A program made the translations under genes and the position numbers. Shown piece after piece: positions 15,536-24,627 of a stretch of DNA of 27,300 nucleotides; within the stretch, counting starts at the first letter, position 1, and each line of letters starts with the position of its first letter. Below the pieces are notes generated by a model. That model did not search any database and was not told the DNA's origin. It was given only the letters and a program-made list of their open reading frames with translations. The stretch covers positions 1 to 27,300 of the forward strand of contig JAISTL010000034.1 of assembly GCA_031272615.1 (NCBI GenBank). Reading direction: 5' to 3'. This stretch comes from Methylobacteriaceae bacterium (lineage in GTDB: Bacteria > Pseudomonadota > Alphaproteobacteria > Rhizobiales > Beijerinckiaceae).

Positions 15536-15548
15536 ACGTAAAAGGAAC
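15534..15548 (+). promoter_or_regulatory. LexA (SOS) operator, GAAC-N7-GAAC
   Basis: GAAC at 15534-15537, seven bases, then GAAC at 15545-15548. This direct repeat is the alphaproteobacterial LexA-binding motif, which differs from the CTG-N10-CAG box of E. coli. It overlaps the -10 of the imuA promoter and lies 25 bases before the imuA start codon, as expected for this cassette. Confidence 0.88.
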
Positions 15549-15573
15549 ACTCTTTGAATAAACAAGGCTTTAT

Positions 15574-16536
15574 ATGCGCGCATTGCCGGAACGCTTACGG
15601 GTCGCGCTGGCGACACTGGCCCCGGGAACGGTGTTCACCGGAGCGGACTGGAACGTGCCGGTCGTCCGGAGCCATATGCGGAACAACGTGAGCCCGGATA
15701 CGCCGCCCGGAACCGGCAGCTGCCCGGGAATGCCGGTGATTCCCTTCGGTCTGGCCTCTCTCGATAAAGCGCTTGCCGGCGGCCTGAGGCGCGGGGCGCT
15801 GCACGAATTTTTCGCCGCGGAACCCGTGTTTGCCGGGCTGGCGTGCGGTATGGCGCTGCCCTTTGCCGCACGGGCGATGACGGCCGGGCGGCGCGGGGTT
15901 CTGATCATCCAGACAGCGTTGGGGCGCTTGGAATTCGGCCGCTTCTACGGGCCGGGGCTGAAGGAGGCCGGGCTGGCGCTCGCCGATGTGCTGCTGCTGC
16001 CGGTGGCGCGCCCGCGGGAGCTGTTGTGGGCCATGGAAGAGGCCCTGCGTTCGGGGGCGCCGGCGGCGGTGATCGGCGATTGGCCGGTTGCGGTTTCGCC
16101 GGATTTCACCGTCACCCGGCGCCTGGCGTTGGCGGCGCGGGAAAGCGGAACCACGGCGTTTCTGGTGGGCAGCGGGCGGTTTTGCGGCGCCGGCGCCGCG
16201 GCAACCCGCTGGCAGGTGGGGGCGGCGCGGCAGGAACGGCAGGAGGCGTTTGCCCCTCCGGAAACGGAGAGCGTCGAGCTGACCCTGGTGAAGAACCGGT
16301 TCGGCCCGTGCGGACGCTGGCAGGTGGAGTGGAGTTGTGATGAACAGTGGTTTGTTTCCGGGAAGGCGTTACCTTTCGATTTGGCTGAAACGCCTGGCGA
16401 GCGACCGGCTGGAACGGCGGATGTCCGCCCCTTCCCGCGGGGAAAAACCGTCGTCGCCGCTGGTGCTGGTGGAGAAAAGCCCGAAGGGATGGCTGGTTTC
16501 GGCCGTGAACGACGCGGCGGCGGCCTTGCCTCTTGA
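15574..16536 (+). CDS. imuA: Mutagenesis accessory protein ImuA
   Basis: ImuA works with ImuB and DnaE2 in damage-induced, error-prone lesion bypass. It has a RecA/SulA-like core without a full ATPase motif. The 320-residue protein shows FGLASLDKALAGGLRRGALH, GRRGVLIIQTALGRLEFGRF, and near residues 240-260 the usual C-terminal block LVKNRFGPCGRWQVEW. Family members typically stop soon after that block. Here the frame runs on for about 60 more residues, entirely over the start of imuB, giving a 200-base overlap. That tail is Gly/Arg/Pro-rich and resembles nothing known, so I suspect it came from loss of the original stop. It is the first gene after the SOS promoter, with the weak site acaagg upstream. 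Confidence 0.92.
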   Translation: MRALPERLRVALATLAPGTVFTGADWNVPVVRSHMRNNVSPDTPPGTGSCPGMPVIPFGLASLDKALAGGLRRGALHEFFAAEPVFAGLACGMALPFAARAMTAGRRGVLIIQTALGRLEFGRFYGPGLKEAGLALADVLLLPVARPRELLWAMEEALRSGAPAAVIGDWPVAVSPDFTVTRRLALAARESGTTAFLVGSGRFCGAGAAATRWQVGAARQERQEAFAPPETESVELTLVKNRFGPCGRWQVEWSCDEQWFVSGKALPFDLAETPGERPAGTADVRPFPRGKTVVAAGAGGEKPEGMAGFGRERRGGGLAS

Positions 16537-17911
16537 GGTCGGCACGCGGCTCACCGACGCGCGGGCCATGTTCCCCGACATCAGGGCGGAAAAGGCTGAC
16601 ACGGCGGCGGACGCCGCGCTGCTTGCCGCCGTGGCGCGGGCCTGCGAGCGTTATTCACCGCTGGTGATGGTGGACCCGCCCGACGGCATCCTGCTGGATA
16701 TCAGCGGCTGCGCCCATCTGTTCGGCGGCGAGGAGGCGATGGCGCGGGATGTGGGTTTGCGTCTTGAACGCAGCGGCTTCAAGGCGGAGGCGGCAATCGC
16801 CGGAACCGTCGGCTGCGCTTGGGCGCTGGCGCGGTTTTCAAAACAGCGTGTTCTCGAGAGCGGGCGGGAACGGGAGGCGCTGGCGCCGCTGCCGCCGAAG
16901 GCGCTGCGCCTCGCCCGGGATACGGTGGACAGCATGGCGCGACTGGGTTTGACCACCATTGGCGACCTGCTGGGACGGCCGCGGGCGCCGCTGGCGGCAC
17001 GGTTCGGCGTGGAAACGCTGAGACGGCTGGATCAGGCGCTGGGGCTGGAGGAGGAAGCGCTGGATACGGAACGGTTTGCGCCGCCGTACCGGGCGGAGCG
17101 GTGTTTCGCCGAACCGCTGCTGCGCCTCGAGGACATTCTGGCGGTTGCGGGGGAGCTCGCCGCGGCGGTGTGCGCGCAGCTGGAACGGGACGGCAAAGGG
17201 GCGCGGCGGTTGCGGTTGGAGACGGTTCGGGTGGACGGCGCGCTTGCGGCCTACGCAATCAACGCCGCCCTGCCGCTCAGGGAGCCGGAGCGGATCCGGC
17301 GGCTGTTCGCCGAGCGCATGAAACGGCCGGATGTTCAAGGGTTTGACCCCGGCTTCGGGTTCGACCGGGTGCGCCTCGTTGTCGAACAGGCCGGGGAGTA
17401 TCGGCAGAGGCAGGGAGATTTTACCGGCGGCGCGGCGGACTCCTGTGCCGGGGACATGGCGCGCCTGGTGGACCATTTGAATGTGCGCCTTCCCGGATGC
17501 GGCGTTCAGCGTATCCGGGAACGGGACGCCCATTGGCCCGAGCGCGGTGACGAAATGGTGCGCTATGCCGATGTGGGAGAGAGCGAATCGTTTGAAACGG
17601 AAGGGATTTTTCAGGATTCCGCCATGACGCTGCGCCCGCCGCGGCTGTTCGACCATCCGGAGCCGATTCGCGCCGTGGCGGAAGTGCCCGACGGCCCGCC
17701 GCGGCGCTTCCGCTGGCGGCGCATGGTGTTTGACGTCGTCGCGGCGGAAGGGCCGGAACGGATGGTGGCGGGGCGTTTTCTCGAGCCGGAGCGGCGGCGG
17801 GTGCGGGATTACTTCCGGGTTGTGACCGGCCGCGGCGCGCGCTTCTGGCTCTATCGCGAGGAGACGGGTTTCGCGCCCGGGCGCTGGTATGTCCACGGCT
17901 TGTTCGGATGA
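16337..17911 (+). CDS. imuB: Inactive Y-family polymerase-like protein ImuB
   Basis: ImuB is the bridging factor of the mutasome. It resembles Y-family polymerases but is non-catalytic, and links DnaE2, ImuA and the beta clamp. The 524-residue protein begins near RRYLSIWLKRLASDRLERR, where active Y-family enzymes carry metal-binding acids that are absent here. It then shows YSPLVMVDPPDGILLDISGC with AHLFGGEEA, HhH-type segments (RLGLTTIGDLLGRPRAPLAA) and the C-terminal RPPRLFDHPEPI, RRFRWRRMVFDV and FWLYREETG blocks. I do not see an obvious QLxLF-type clamp-binding motif. GTG 16337 and ATG 16340 are adjacent start options after GGAG, and both lie inside imuA. dnaE2 begins six bases after the stop. 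Confidence 0.95.
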   Translation: MMNSGLFPGRRYLSIWLKRLASDRLERRMSAPSRGEKPSSPLVLVEKSPKGWLVSAVNDAAAALPLEVGTRLTDARAMFPDIRAEKADTAADAALLAAVARACERYSPLVMVDPPDGILLDISGCAHLFGGEEAMARDVGLRLERSGFKAEAAIAGTVGCAWALARFSKQRVLESGREREALAPLPPKALRLARDTVDSMARLGLTTIGDLLGRPRAPLAARFGVETLRRLDQALGLEEEALDTERFAPPYRAERCFAEPLLRLEDILAVAGELAAAVCAQLERDGKGARRLRLETVRVDGALAAYAINAALPLREPERIRRLFAERMKRPDVQGFDPGFGFDRVRLVVEQAGEYRQRQGDFTGGAADSCAGDMARLVDHLNVRLPGCGVQRIRERDAHWPERGDEMVRYADVGESESFETEGIFQDSAMTLRPPRLFDHPEPIRAVAEVPDGPPRRFRWRRMVFDVVAAEGPERMVAGRFLEPERRRVRDYFRVVTGRGARFWLYREETGFAPGRWYVHGLFG

Positions 17912-17917
17912 CGCGCC

Positions 17918-20900
17918 ATGGACTACGCTGAACTCGCGGTGACGAGCAATTACTCCTTTCTCCGCGCCGGTTCGCATCCGGAGGAATACGTGCTGCGGGC
18001 CAGGGAACTGGGGCTTTACGGGCTGGGCCTTGCCGACCGCAATTCGGTGGCCGGGGTGGTGCGGGCGCACAAGGCGGCGCAAGAGCTCGGCGTGGGGCTG
18101 AAAGTGGGGGCGCGCCTCGTGTTCAACGACGGCACACCGGATATTCTGGCCTATCCGCGGGACAGGGAGGCGTGGGGCCGACTGTGCCGCCTGTTGAGTC
18201 GCGGCAAACTGCGGGCGGAAAAGGGCGGCTGTGAACTGGGGCTTGCCGATCTCCTGGAGTTCCGCGCCGGGCAGAACCTGCTGATTCTGCCGCCGCACCG
18301 GCTCGACGAGCGGCTGCTGGAAACCGTTGCCGAACAACTGAACAGCGGCGGCGAGCGGGTGCGGCTGGCGGGCGCGTGGCTGTTCCGGGGCGATGACCGG
18401 CGCCGCCTCGGGCGGCTGCAGGCGCTGGCCCGGCGCTCCGGCCTGCGGTTCATGGCGGTGAACGATGTCTGTTACCACGAGCCGGACCGCCAGGCGCTGA
18501 TGGACATTCTCACCTGTGTGCGCGGGCACTGCACGCTGGAGCAGGCGGGGCGCCGCCTCGGGTTGAACACCGAGCGCCATGTGAAAGCGCCGGCGGAAAT
18601 GGCGCGGCTCTTCGCCGCCTTCCCGGGGGCCGTGCGGGAAACCATCGATTTCTTTGACGAATGCGCGTTTTCCCTTGCCATGCTGCGCTATGAATACCCT
18701 GATGAAACGCGGGCGGGTTATGCCTCGCCGCAGCAGGCGCTGACGGCCTTCACGGAAGAAGGGGCGCGCCGGCGCTATCCGCAGGGCGTGCCGGATAATG
18801 TGCAAAGCCTGATTGCCAGGGAACTGGCCGTCATCGACACCCTCCACTACGCGCCCTATTTCCTCACCGTCCATGACATCGTGCGCTTTGCCCGCTCCCG
18901 CGGCATCCTGTGCCAGGGGCGGGGTTCGGCGGCCAATTCCGCCGTGTGCTTCTGCCTCGGCATCACCGAGGTGGACCCGGCGCGCATCGACGTGCTGTTC
19001 GAGCGGTTCATTTCGGCGGAGCGCAACGAGCCGCCGGATATCGACGTCGATTTCGAGCATGAGCGCCGGGAGGAGGTCATCCAGTATGTCTACGCCCGCT
19101 ACGGGCGGCATCGGGCCGGGTTGACGGCGGCCACCAGCTGTTATCGCGCCCGCGGCGCCCTGCGGGAGGTCGCCAAGGTGTTCGGCTATGCCGACGATGT
19201 CGCCGAGGCCATCATCAAAACCATGTGGGGCGGCAGCCGGAAAAGCCTGAACGGCGACCGGGTTTCGGCCGCCGGGCTCGACCCGGAGGAGCCGCGCCTG
19301 AGACTGGTGCTGCGCTGGGCCGCCGAGCTCATCGGTTTTCCCCGGCATCTCTCGCAGCATGTCGGCGGCATGGTGATGACCCGGCGGGACCTCATCGAAA
19401 CCGTGCCGGTGGAGAACGCCGCCATGGACCACCGCACGGTCATCGAATGGAACAAGGATGACCTCGATGACCTCGGCATGATCAAGGTGGATCTTCTGGC
19501 GCTCGGCATGCTGTCATGCCTGCGCCGCGGGCTCGACCTGCTGCGGCAGCATTACGGTGAAACCCTTTCCCTGGCGCGGATTCCGGCGGAGGAACCGGCG
19601 GTGTACGCCATGATCGGGCGGGCGGATACCGTCGGCGTGTTCCAGATTGAAAGCCGGGCGCAGATGTCGATGCTGCCGCGCCTGAAGCCCGGGTGTTTCT
19701 ACGATTTGGTCATCGAGGTGGCGATTGTGCGGCCCGGGCCCATCCAGGGCGACATGGTCCACCCCTATCTGCGTCGCCGCCAGGGGCTGGAAGCGGTGGA
19801 TTACGGCCCCGGCGACGTGCTGAAGGGCATTCTGGGAAAGACGTTCGGCGTGCCGCTGTTTCAGGAGCAGGCGATGCGCATCGCCGTGGTTGCCGCCGGG
19901 TTTACCGCGGCGGAGGCCGACAAGCTGCGCCGCGCCATGGCGACCTTCCGCCACCGCGGCGCCGTTGCGGCTCTGAAGGAGAAGTTTTTGGGCGGCATGC
20001 GGGCGCGGGGCTTCCCCGAGAGCTTTTCCGGGCGCTGCTTCCGCCAGATCGAGGGGTTCGGCCAGTATGGTTTTCCTGAAAGCCACGCCGCCAGTTTCGC
20101 CCTGCTGGCCTACGCGTCATCGTGGATGAAATGCCGGTATCCCGATGTGTTCGCGGCGGCATTGCTCAACAGCCAGCCCATGGGGTTTTACGCGCCGGCG
20201 CAGATTATCCGCGACGCCCGCGAGCACGGCGTGCCGGTTCTGCCGGTGGATATCAACGCCTCCAGCTGGGATTACACGCTGGAAACGCCGCCGGGGCCGG
20301 CGAGGGGCGCGCTGCACCCGCGCCATCAGGCCATGGCGGCGGACATCCGCTCCCGTATGGCCATCCGTATGGGGTTCCGCCAGGTGAGCGGCCTCAGCGA
20401 AAGCGACGCCCGCCGCATCACCGGATGCCGCGCCGCGGGCTATGATTCGCTGCGGGACGTGTGGCTGCGCACCGGGTTGCACGCCCCGGCGCTGGAGTTG
20501 TTGGCGGAAGCGGACGCCTTCGGCTCACTGGGGTTGAAGCGCCGGGAGGCGCTGTGGGCGGTGAAAGCCCTGCATCGCAGCGCCGACAAGGATGATCTGC
20601 CGCTGTTCGCCGCTGCCGCCATGGACAATCTGGAGCCGGAGATGGCCCTGCCGCCGATGACCCCGGGGCAGGAAGTCATCGAGGATTACCGGCGGCTCAA
20701 GGCGTCGCTGAAGGCGCATCCGCTGGCGCTGCTGCGGCGCCGGCTGGAGGAAAAGCGGGCGACGCCGTGCGGGCAGCTGGCGCAGCTCAGGAACGGGCAA
20801 ACGGTGCTGGCCGCGGGGCTGGTGCTGATTCGCCAGCGGCCGATGACCGCCTCCGGCGTTGTGTTCATGACGCTGGAAGACGAGAGCGGAATCGCCAACA

Positions 20901-21085
20901 TCATCGTCTGGCCGGCGGTGTTTGAGGCCTTTCGCGCCCTGGTGATCGGCTGCCGGCTCATCGGCGTGGCCGGCAAGGTGCAGAACGAGGCGGGCGTCTG
21001 TCATGTCATCGCCGGGAAGCTGGTGGACTACTCCGGCCTTCTGGCGGAGGCGTCGGCGCTGCCGGGAGGGAGGAATTTCCATTGA
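17918..21085 (+). CDS. dnaE2: Error-prone DNA polymerase DnaE2 (ImuC)
   Basis: The catalytic subunit of the SOS mutasome, a C-family polymerase that extends across lesions. The protein is 1,055 residues, close to family length. An N-terminal PHP domain (ELAVTSNYSFLRAGSHPEEY) leads to the palm, with GRGSAANSAVCFCLGITEVD and the catalytic acids Asp374 and Asp376 in PDIDVDFEHERREE. The third acid, Asp525, lies in MIKVDLLALGML. Further on come FQIESRAQMSMLPRLKP, LFQEQAMRIAVVAAGF, GFPESHAASFALLAYAS, a helix-hairpin-helix region, and the C-terminal OB domain (VLAAGLVLIRQRP, VFMTLEDESGIANIIVWP). All catalytic residues are in place. It is the last gene of the operon, with a terminator-like hairpin about 235 bases on. 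Confidence 0.97.
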   Translation: MDYAELAVTSNYSFLRAGSHPEEYVLRARELGLYGLGLADRNSVAGVVRAHKAAQELGVGLKVGARLVFNDGTPDILAYPRDREAWGRLCRLLSRGKLRAEKGGCELGLADLLEFRAGQNLLILPPHRLDERLLETVAEQLNSGGERVRLAGAWLFRGDDRRRLGRLQALARRSGLRFMAVNDVCYHEPDRQALMDILTCVRGHCTLEQAGRRLGLNTERHVKAPAEMARLFAAFPGAVRETIDFFDECAFSLAMLRYEYPDETRAGYASPQQALTAFTEEGARRRYPQGVPDNVQSLIARELAVIDTLHYAPYFLTVHDIVRFARSRGILCQGRGSAANSAVCFCLGITEVDPARIDVLFERFISAERNEPPDIDVDFEHERREEVIQYVYARYGRHRAGLTAATSCYRARGALREVAKVFGYADDVAEAIIKTMWGGSRKSLNGDRVSAAGLDPEEPRLRLVLRWAAELIGFPRHLSQHVGGMVMTRRDLIETVPVENAAMDHRTVIEWNKDDLDDLGMIKVDLLALGMLSCLRRGLDLLRQHYGETLSLARIPAEEPAVYAMIGRADTVGVFQIESRAQMSMLPRLKPGCFYDLVIEVAIVRPGPIQGDMVHPYLRRRQGLEAVDYGPGDVLKGILGKTFGVPLFQEQAMRIAVVAAGFTAAEADKLRRAMATFRHRGAVAALKEKFLGGMRARGFPESFSGRCFRQIEGFGQYGFPESHAASFALLAYASSWMKCRYPDVFAAALLNSQPMGFYAPAQIIRDAREHGVPVLPVDINASSWDYTLETPPGPARGALHPRHQAMAADIRSRMAIRMGFRQVSGLSESDARRITGCRAAGYDSLRDVWLRTGLHAPALELLAEADAFGSLGLKRREALWAVKALHRSADKDDLPLFAAAAMDNLEPEMALPPMTPGQEVIEDYRRLKASLKAHPLALLRRRLEEKRATPCGQLAQLRNGQTVLAAGLVLIRQRPMTASGVVFMTLEDESGIANIIVWPAVFEAFRALVIGCRLIGVAGKVQNEAGVCHVIAGKLVDYSGLLAEASALPGGRNFH

Positions 21086-21455
21086 CGGCCGCCGCGCCGG
21101 TAACGATAAAGTAACCAATTATCAAACTCGCACCTGTATTTTCAAAATGCCCGCCACACTTCATATTTCAGGAGAATTCCTCCGCTGACGGCGCTGCACC
21201 TGCCCGACGTGACATGAAGACGTGATATGAATTTGTAAGGTATTGCGCATATGAAGAAGATGCGGGTGCATACGGCCGGTCATCCCACATTCCAAATCCG
21301 CCTCGGCAGCCTCCCATGCGCGACGAAAAAGAGGCGTCGCGTTTTTGCCGAATTTCAAGGCGAACAGGTTTGTCGGACTTGATTTGCGCCTCCTGCCGCC
21401 CTAAATTGTAGAGTCAGTCTCACCATAGGCATTTACGAACAATAAAGAGACTCAA
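21086..21455. other. Intergenic region between dnaE2 and the glycosyltransferase gene
   Basis: About 370 bases with no gene that I can support. It contains the terminator-like hairpin at 21319-21346. The last 80 bases before the glycosyltransferase start are where its promoter should be, but I see only weak candidates there, such as TTGCGC at 21385-21390. The boundary marks a change from repair genes to surface-glycan genes. Confidence 0.55.
21319..21346 (+). terminator. Intrinsic terminator-like hairpin after dnaE2
   Basis: CGCGACG at 21319-21325 and CGTCGCG at 21335-21341 form a 7-bp GC-rich stem with a 9-base A-rich loop, followed by TTTTT at 21342-21346. The distance from the dnaE2 stop (about 235 bases) is long for a primary terminator. 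Confidence 0.6.
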
Positions 21456-23279
21456 ATGACCGTCGTGCAATTTGCGAAAGCGAAACTGAAGACCCTGGCC
21501 GGAATTTACAGGCAGTTCGGCCCGTCGGGGCTGGTTGATCATTTCAATCTGCGGGATGCCTTGTTCGGCAAGGATAAAGAAGACCCGTATGTCAGCTGGG
21601 TCAGGAAATACGATACACTGTCGGTGGAAAACCTCAAGGCCGTTTCCAGGCGGATTGCCGGGTTCACCCTGCGTCCGAAGATTTCCGTCGTCGTTTCACT
21701 TTACAACACGCAGTCGGACTATCTCGAAGACATGTTCGATTCCGTTCTCAACCAGCTGTATCCCGAGTGGGAGCTCAGTGTGGTGGACGACGCCTCGGTC
21801 AAGCCCCATGTGTTTGAAACGGCTCAAAAATACGCCAAGCGGGACAGCCGCATAAAAATCCGGCAGCGGGCGGTGTACGGCGGGCTCGCCGCTTCGCTCA
21901 ACGACGCGCTGGACGACGCAACGGGTGACTACGTCGCCTTTCTCGGGCACGGCGACATTCTCGCGCCCCACGCGCTCTACATGATTGCCGAATGGCTGAA
22001 CAAGACGCCGGACGCGGAAATCCTCTATTCCGACGAGGACAAGCTGGATGCCGGGAAACGGCGCTACGGCCCGCTGTTCAAGCCGGACTGGAACTGTGAA
22101 TTGTTCAACGGGCAGTATTACACCAATCATCTGCTGGTCATCAAACGGGCGCTGATCGAAGCCGTCGGCCGGATGCGGGCCGGGTTCGAGGGCAGCCAGG
22201 ACTACGATTTGCTGTTGCGGGCGCTGGACAGGGCCAAGCGGCCGCCGGTGCACATTCCGTTCATTCTGTACCACTGGCGGGTGTTTCCGGGAGTTTCCAC
22301 CTTTTCGTCGGATTACCTGGAGTTTGCCAAAGGCGCGGCGCGCCGCGCCATCCGCGAATCCTTCGAGCGGCGGGGGGAGCAGGTGGATGTCATTGAAACC
22401 GGCGGGTTTTTTCAGCGGGTTGTGCGTCCGGCTCCGGTAACCTGGCCGCGGGTGAGCGCGATAGTTTCCACCGACGGTCATGCCGAGGCCTTGGAGGCGT
22501 CGCTGAAAGGATTGCAGGACAAGACCGATTATCCCGACCTTGAAATCATTGTCGCCGACAGCGAAAACCGTGTTCCGGACGGGTTCGGGCAGCATGGGGT
22601 GCAGGTTGTCGGCGGGATGGAGCCGGGCAACCGTTCGGCGGCGCTCAACCGCGCGGCGGAGGCGGCAACCGGTTCCGTCCTGCTGCTGCTCAGCACCGAC
22701 GTCGCGGTGAGTGAACCCAACTGGCTCAAGGAGATGATCGTCAATTTTTCCGATCCGGAGGTGGCGGTCATCGGCGCCAAACTGCTGTATCGCAACAATA
22801 CGTTACGCCACGGCGGCATGCTGCTGGGCGTCGGCGGTTGTGCGGGGAGCTTTCTCGAGGGCGCGCCGAGCGACTACACCGGAGTGTTCGGCTATCTCGG
22901 TTTGGCGCGGGACGTTTCCTGCGTCGCCGGTGACTGCCTGGTGATCCGCAAGGCGGTTTTTGACGAAGTGCAGGGGGTTGACGCCGAACACCTGAAGGGG
23001 GACTTCTCCGATGTCGATTTGTGCCTGAAGGTGCGCCGGGCCGGGTACCGTATCCTGTGGACGCCGTTTGCCACCCTGTATTACGGTGAAGCCCGAAACC
23101 GCGCGCGTGAGCCCGCCGCCGCAAACAGGCGCGGCTTCCGCCCGGATGCCGCGTATCTTCAGGAAAAATGGGGCGAAACGCTGCTGAATGACCCGTTTTT
23201 CAGCCCCAACCTGTCGCTGAAGTCGACCGCCTATGAGTTCGCCTTCCCGCCGCGGATCGGAAAACCGTGGGTGGAATAG
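21456..23279 (+). CDS. Glycosyltransferase with two tandem GT2 domains
   Basis: A 607-residue cytosolic protein that probably adds sugars from nucleotide donors to a surface polysaccharide. The first GT2 (GT-A fold) domain starts near residue 75 with KISVVVSLYNTQSDYLEDM, has the nucleotide-binding ELSVVDDAS, the metal-binding segment LYSDEDKLD and an acceptor-side motif GFEGSQDYDLLLRAL. The second starts near residue 330 with PRVSAIVSTDGHAEALEA, then LEIIVADSE, VAGDCLVIRKAVF and GDFSDVDLCLKVRRAGY. The first 70 residues are basic and helical and may touch the membrane. No transmembrane helix is seen. Tandem GT2 proteins of this kind occur in O-antigen and rhamnan-type loci. Donor and linkage cannot be told. 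The start follows a weak site (aaagag). Confidence 0.92.
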   Translation: MTVVQFAKAKLKTLAGIYRQFGPSGLVDHFNLRDALFGKDKEDPYVSWVRKYDTLSVENLKAVSRRIAGFTLRPKISVVVSLYNTQSDYLEDMFDSVLNQLYPEWELSVVDDASVKPHVFETAQKYAKRDSRIKIRQRAVYGGLAASLNDALDDATGDYVAFLGHGDILAPHALYMIAEWLNKTPDAEILYSDEDKLDAGKRRYGPLFKPDWNCELFNGQYYTNHLLVIKRALIEAVGRMRAGFEGSQDYDLLLRALDRAKRPPVHIPFILYHWRVFPGVSTFSSDYLEFAKGAARRAIRESFERRGEQVDVIETGGFFQRVVRPAPVTWPRVSAIVSTDGHAEALEASLKGLQDKTDYPDLEIIVADSENRVPDGFGQHGVQVVGGMEPGNRSAALNRAAEAATGSVLLLLSTDVAVSEPNWLKEMIVNFSDPEVAVIGAKLLYRNNTLRHGGMLLGVGGCAGSFLEGAPSDYTGVFGYLGLARDVSCVAGDCLVIRKAVFDEVQGVDAEHLKGDFSDVDLCLKVRRAGYRILWTPFATLYYGEARNRAREPAAANRRGFRPDAAYLQEKWGETLLNDPFFSPNLSLKSTAYEFAFPPRIGKPWVE

Positions 23280-23294
23280 GCGGGATTTTGGTCA

Positions 23295-23334
23295 GTTGAA
23301 TCATGCCGATGTCAAAATTCGCTACAGATTCAAC
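23295..23334. repeat. Short inverted repeat after the glycosyltransferase gene
   Basis: GTTGAATC at 23295-23302 and GATTCAAC at 23327-23334 are perfect inverted 8-mers with a 24-base gap, in the convergent intergenic space. There is no T-tract, so this is at most a weak 3' end structure. Confidence 0.3.
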
Positions 23335-23446
23335 AAGCTATTGTATTTTCTGGCCGCGGAGCCAATATCTGGCTTACGGAAAACGCTCTAAGCTGGAGGT
23401 AGCAGTGTTATCGGCGGCAGACCGGCAATATGGCGCGTGTCGGTTT

Positions 23447-24561
23447 TCATGCGGCAGGTGGGTAACGTGTGTCCCAGTAGTTCCGGCGAAAGTCGTAGTC
23501 TGCGAGCGTTTGGGAGCGTAGCTCATTGAGCAGCGGGCGATAAAAGGCACATGTGCGACATACCCTGGGAATATCCGAAATCGTGTGGGAAACGCGCGCC
23601 AATGCAAAGGAATGGCGGAACTTCCGGTATGCCTCGCCGGTGAAAATATTCTTGAGATGTGTATGCTCGACATTTCCAACAACAGTGTCTCCAGAAGCGT
23701 CAAAACAGCCGCAACCAACCATATCTCCGTTACTCACAACAGTCATCTCAAGAAATCCGAGGGCGCAGTTCTGTTCCTTTTGCGTGTTATCTGCGACGAT
23801 AAGAGACGTGCCTTGCGGTAGGTCCTCGTCTGATATCAGTCCGTTCCAATTGGCGAAGGAGGTTGTCATGTCGTTGCAAATAAAATTATTCTTGCAGAAT
23901 TGGAAGTGCTCAGATTCGGTCAACGCGTTGATATCATTTACACGAAAATGTAAGGCCACACGGGCGCAGTTACGTTCATTTTGCCGGATGTCGGCGATCC
24001 TGTGCAGTTATCCATGACATTGTTGAATTGGTTGACTCCATACATCAGTTTGTAGCTTTCCGGCGTCGGACCGGCGAGGCTGATATTAATCATGTCAAGC
24101 GATTTCAGCACGAAGCGCAGTTCGTCGTCAGAATAAGACTTGAATTTGATGGCGTTGGTGAACATGTGGAGCGTAAAGCCGAATCCCTTGTCCTGAACGT
24201 ACCGGATTCTGTCAAACAACAGGTCGTCCAGTAACGGGTCGGACATGACGGGAGAAAAACCCAACCATCCTCCCCCCATATCTTTGTAATCACAGCAGAT
24301 TTTTTGAAACAGCGCCATTGACATCAACTGCTTCCGGCGTTTGAACTTTCGACTGGCACAAAACACACAGGCGGCGCTGCAGACGTTTACAGTTTCAAGA
24401 TTGAGGTTGGTACCCCTCATTTCCAACAGCGACAGCATCCTGGACAGGATTGCGTCATAGTTTACCGGGGTTGGAATTGGAATTTGGGATTGCGTAGAAG
24501 TGGGAGGTGGGAAAACTGCGGCACACCTTCGCACAAACCTCTTTATCTTTTGAAACAACAT
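23447..24561 (-). pseudogene. Radical SAM/SPASM domain protein, split by a frameshift
   Basis: The N-terminal half (24561 down to about 24005) carries the radical SAM cluster motif CSAACVFC (C-x3-C-x2-C), which binds a 4Fe-4S cluster and S-adenosylmethionine, followed by a barrel-like region (GFGFTLHMFTNAIKFKSYSD, LDMINISLAG). The C-terminal half, in another frame, holds a SPASM-like cysteine region (NCALGFLEMTVVSNGDMVGC, then VCRTCAFY) that would bind extra clusters. The two frames join cleanly near 24003-24008. Frame one reads NNVMDNC, and the other resumes RIADIRQNERNCARVALHF, a natural continuation if one base was lost. Unrepaired, the first half ends with about 19 aberrant residues. The start is uncertain: ATG 24627 is also open, and neither has a good ribosome binding site. 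The gene lies among glycan genes and its substrate is unknown. Confidence 0.8.
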
Positions 24562-24627
24562 ATTTTGATGCCCATTGGGGGGACTGTTCAGTGCGACCGG
24601 CGAACACCGGAAAAAAGCTATTACCAT

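Noticed and set aside
23303..23521. Possible 72-residue plus-strand protein after the glycosyltransferase
   Set aside because: It runs antisense into the end of the radical SAM gene, has no motif and lies in a convergent intergenic space.
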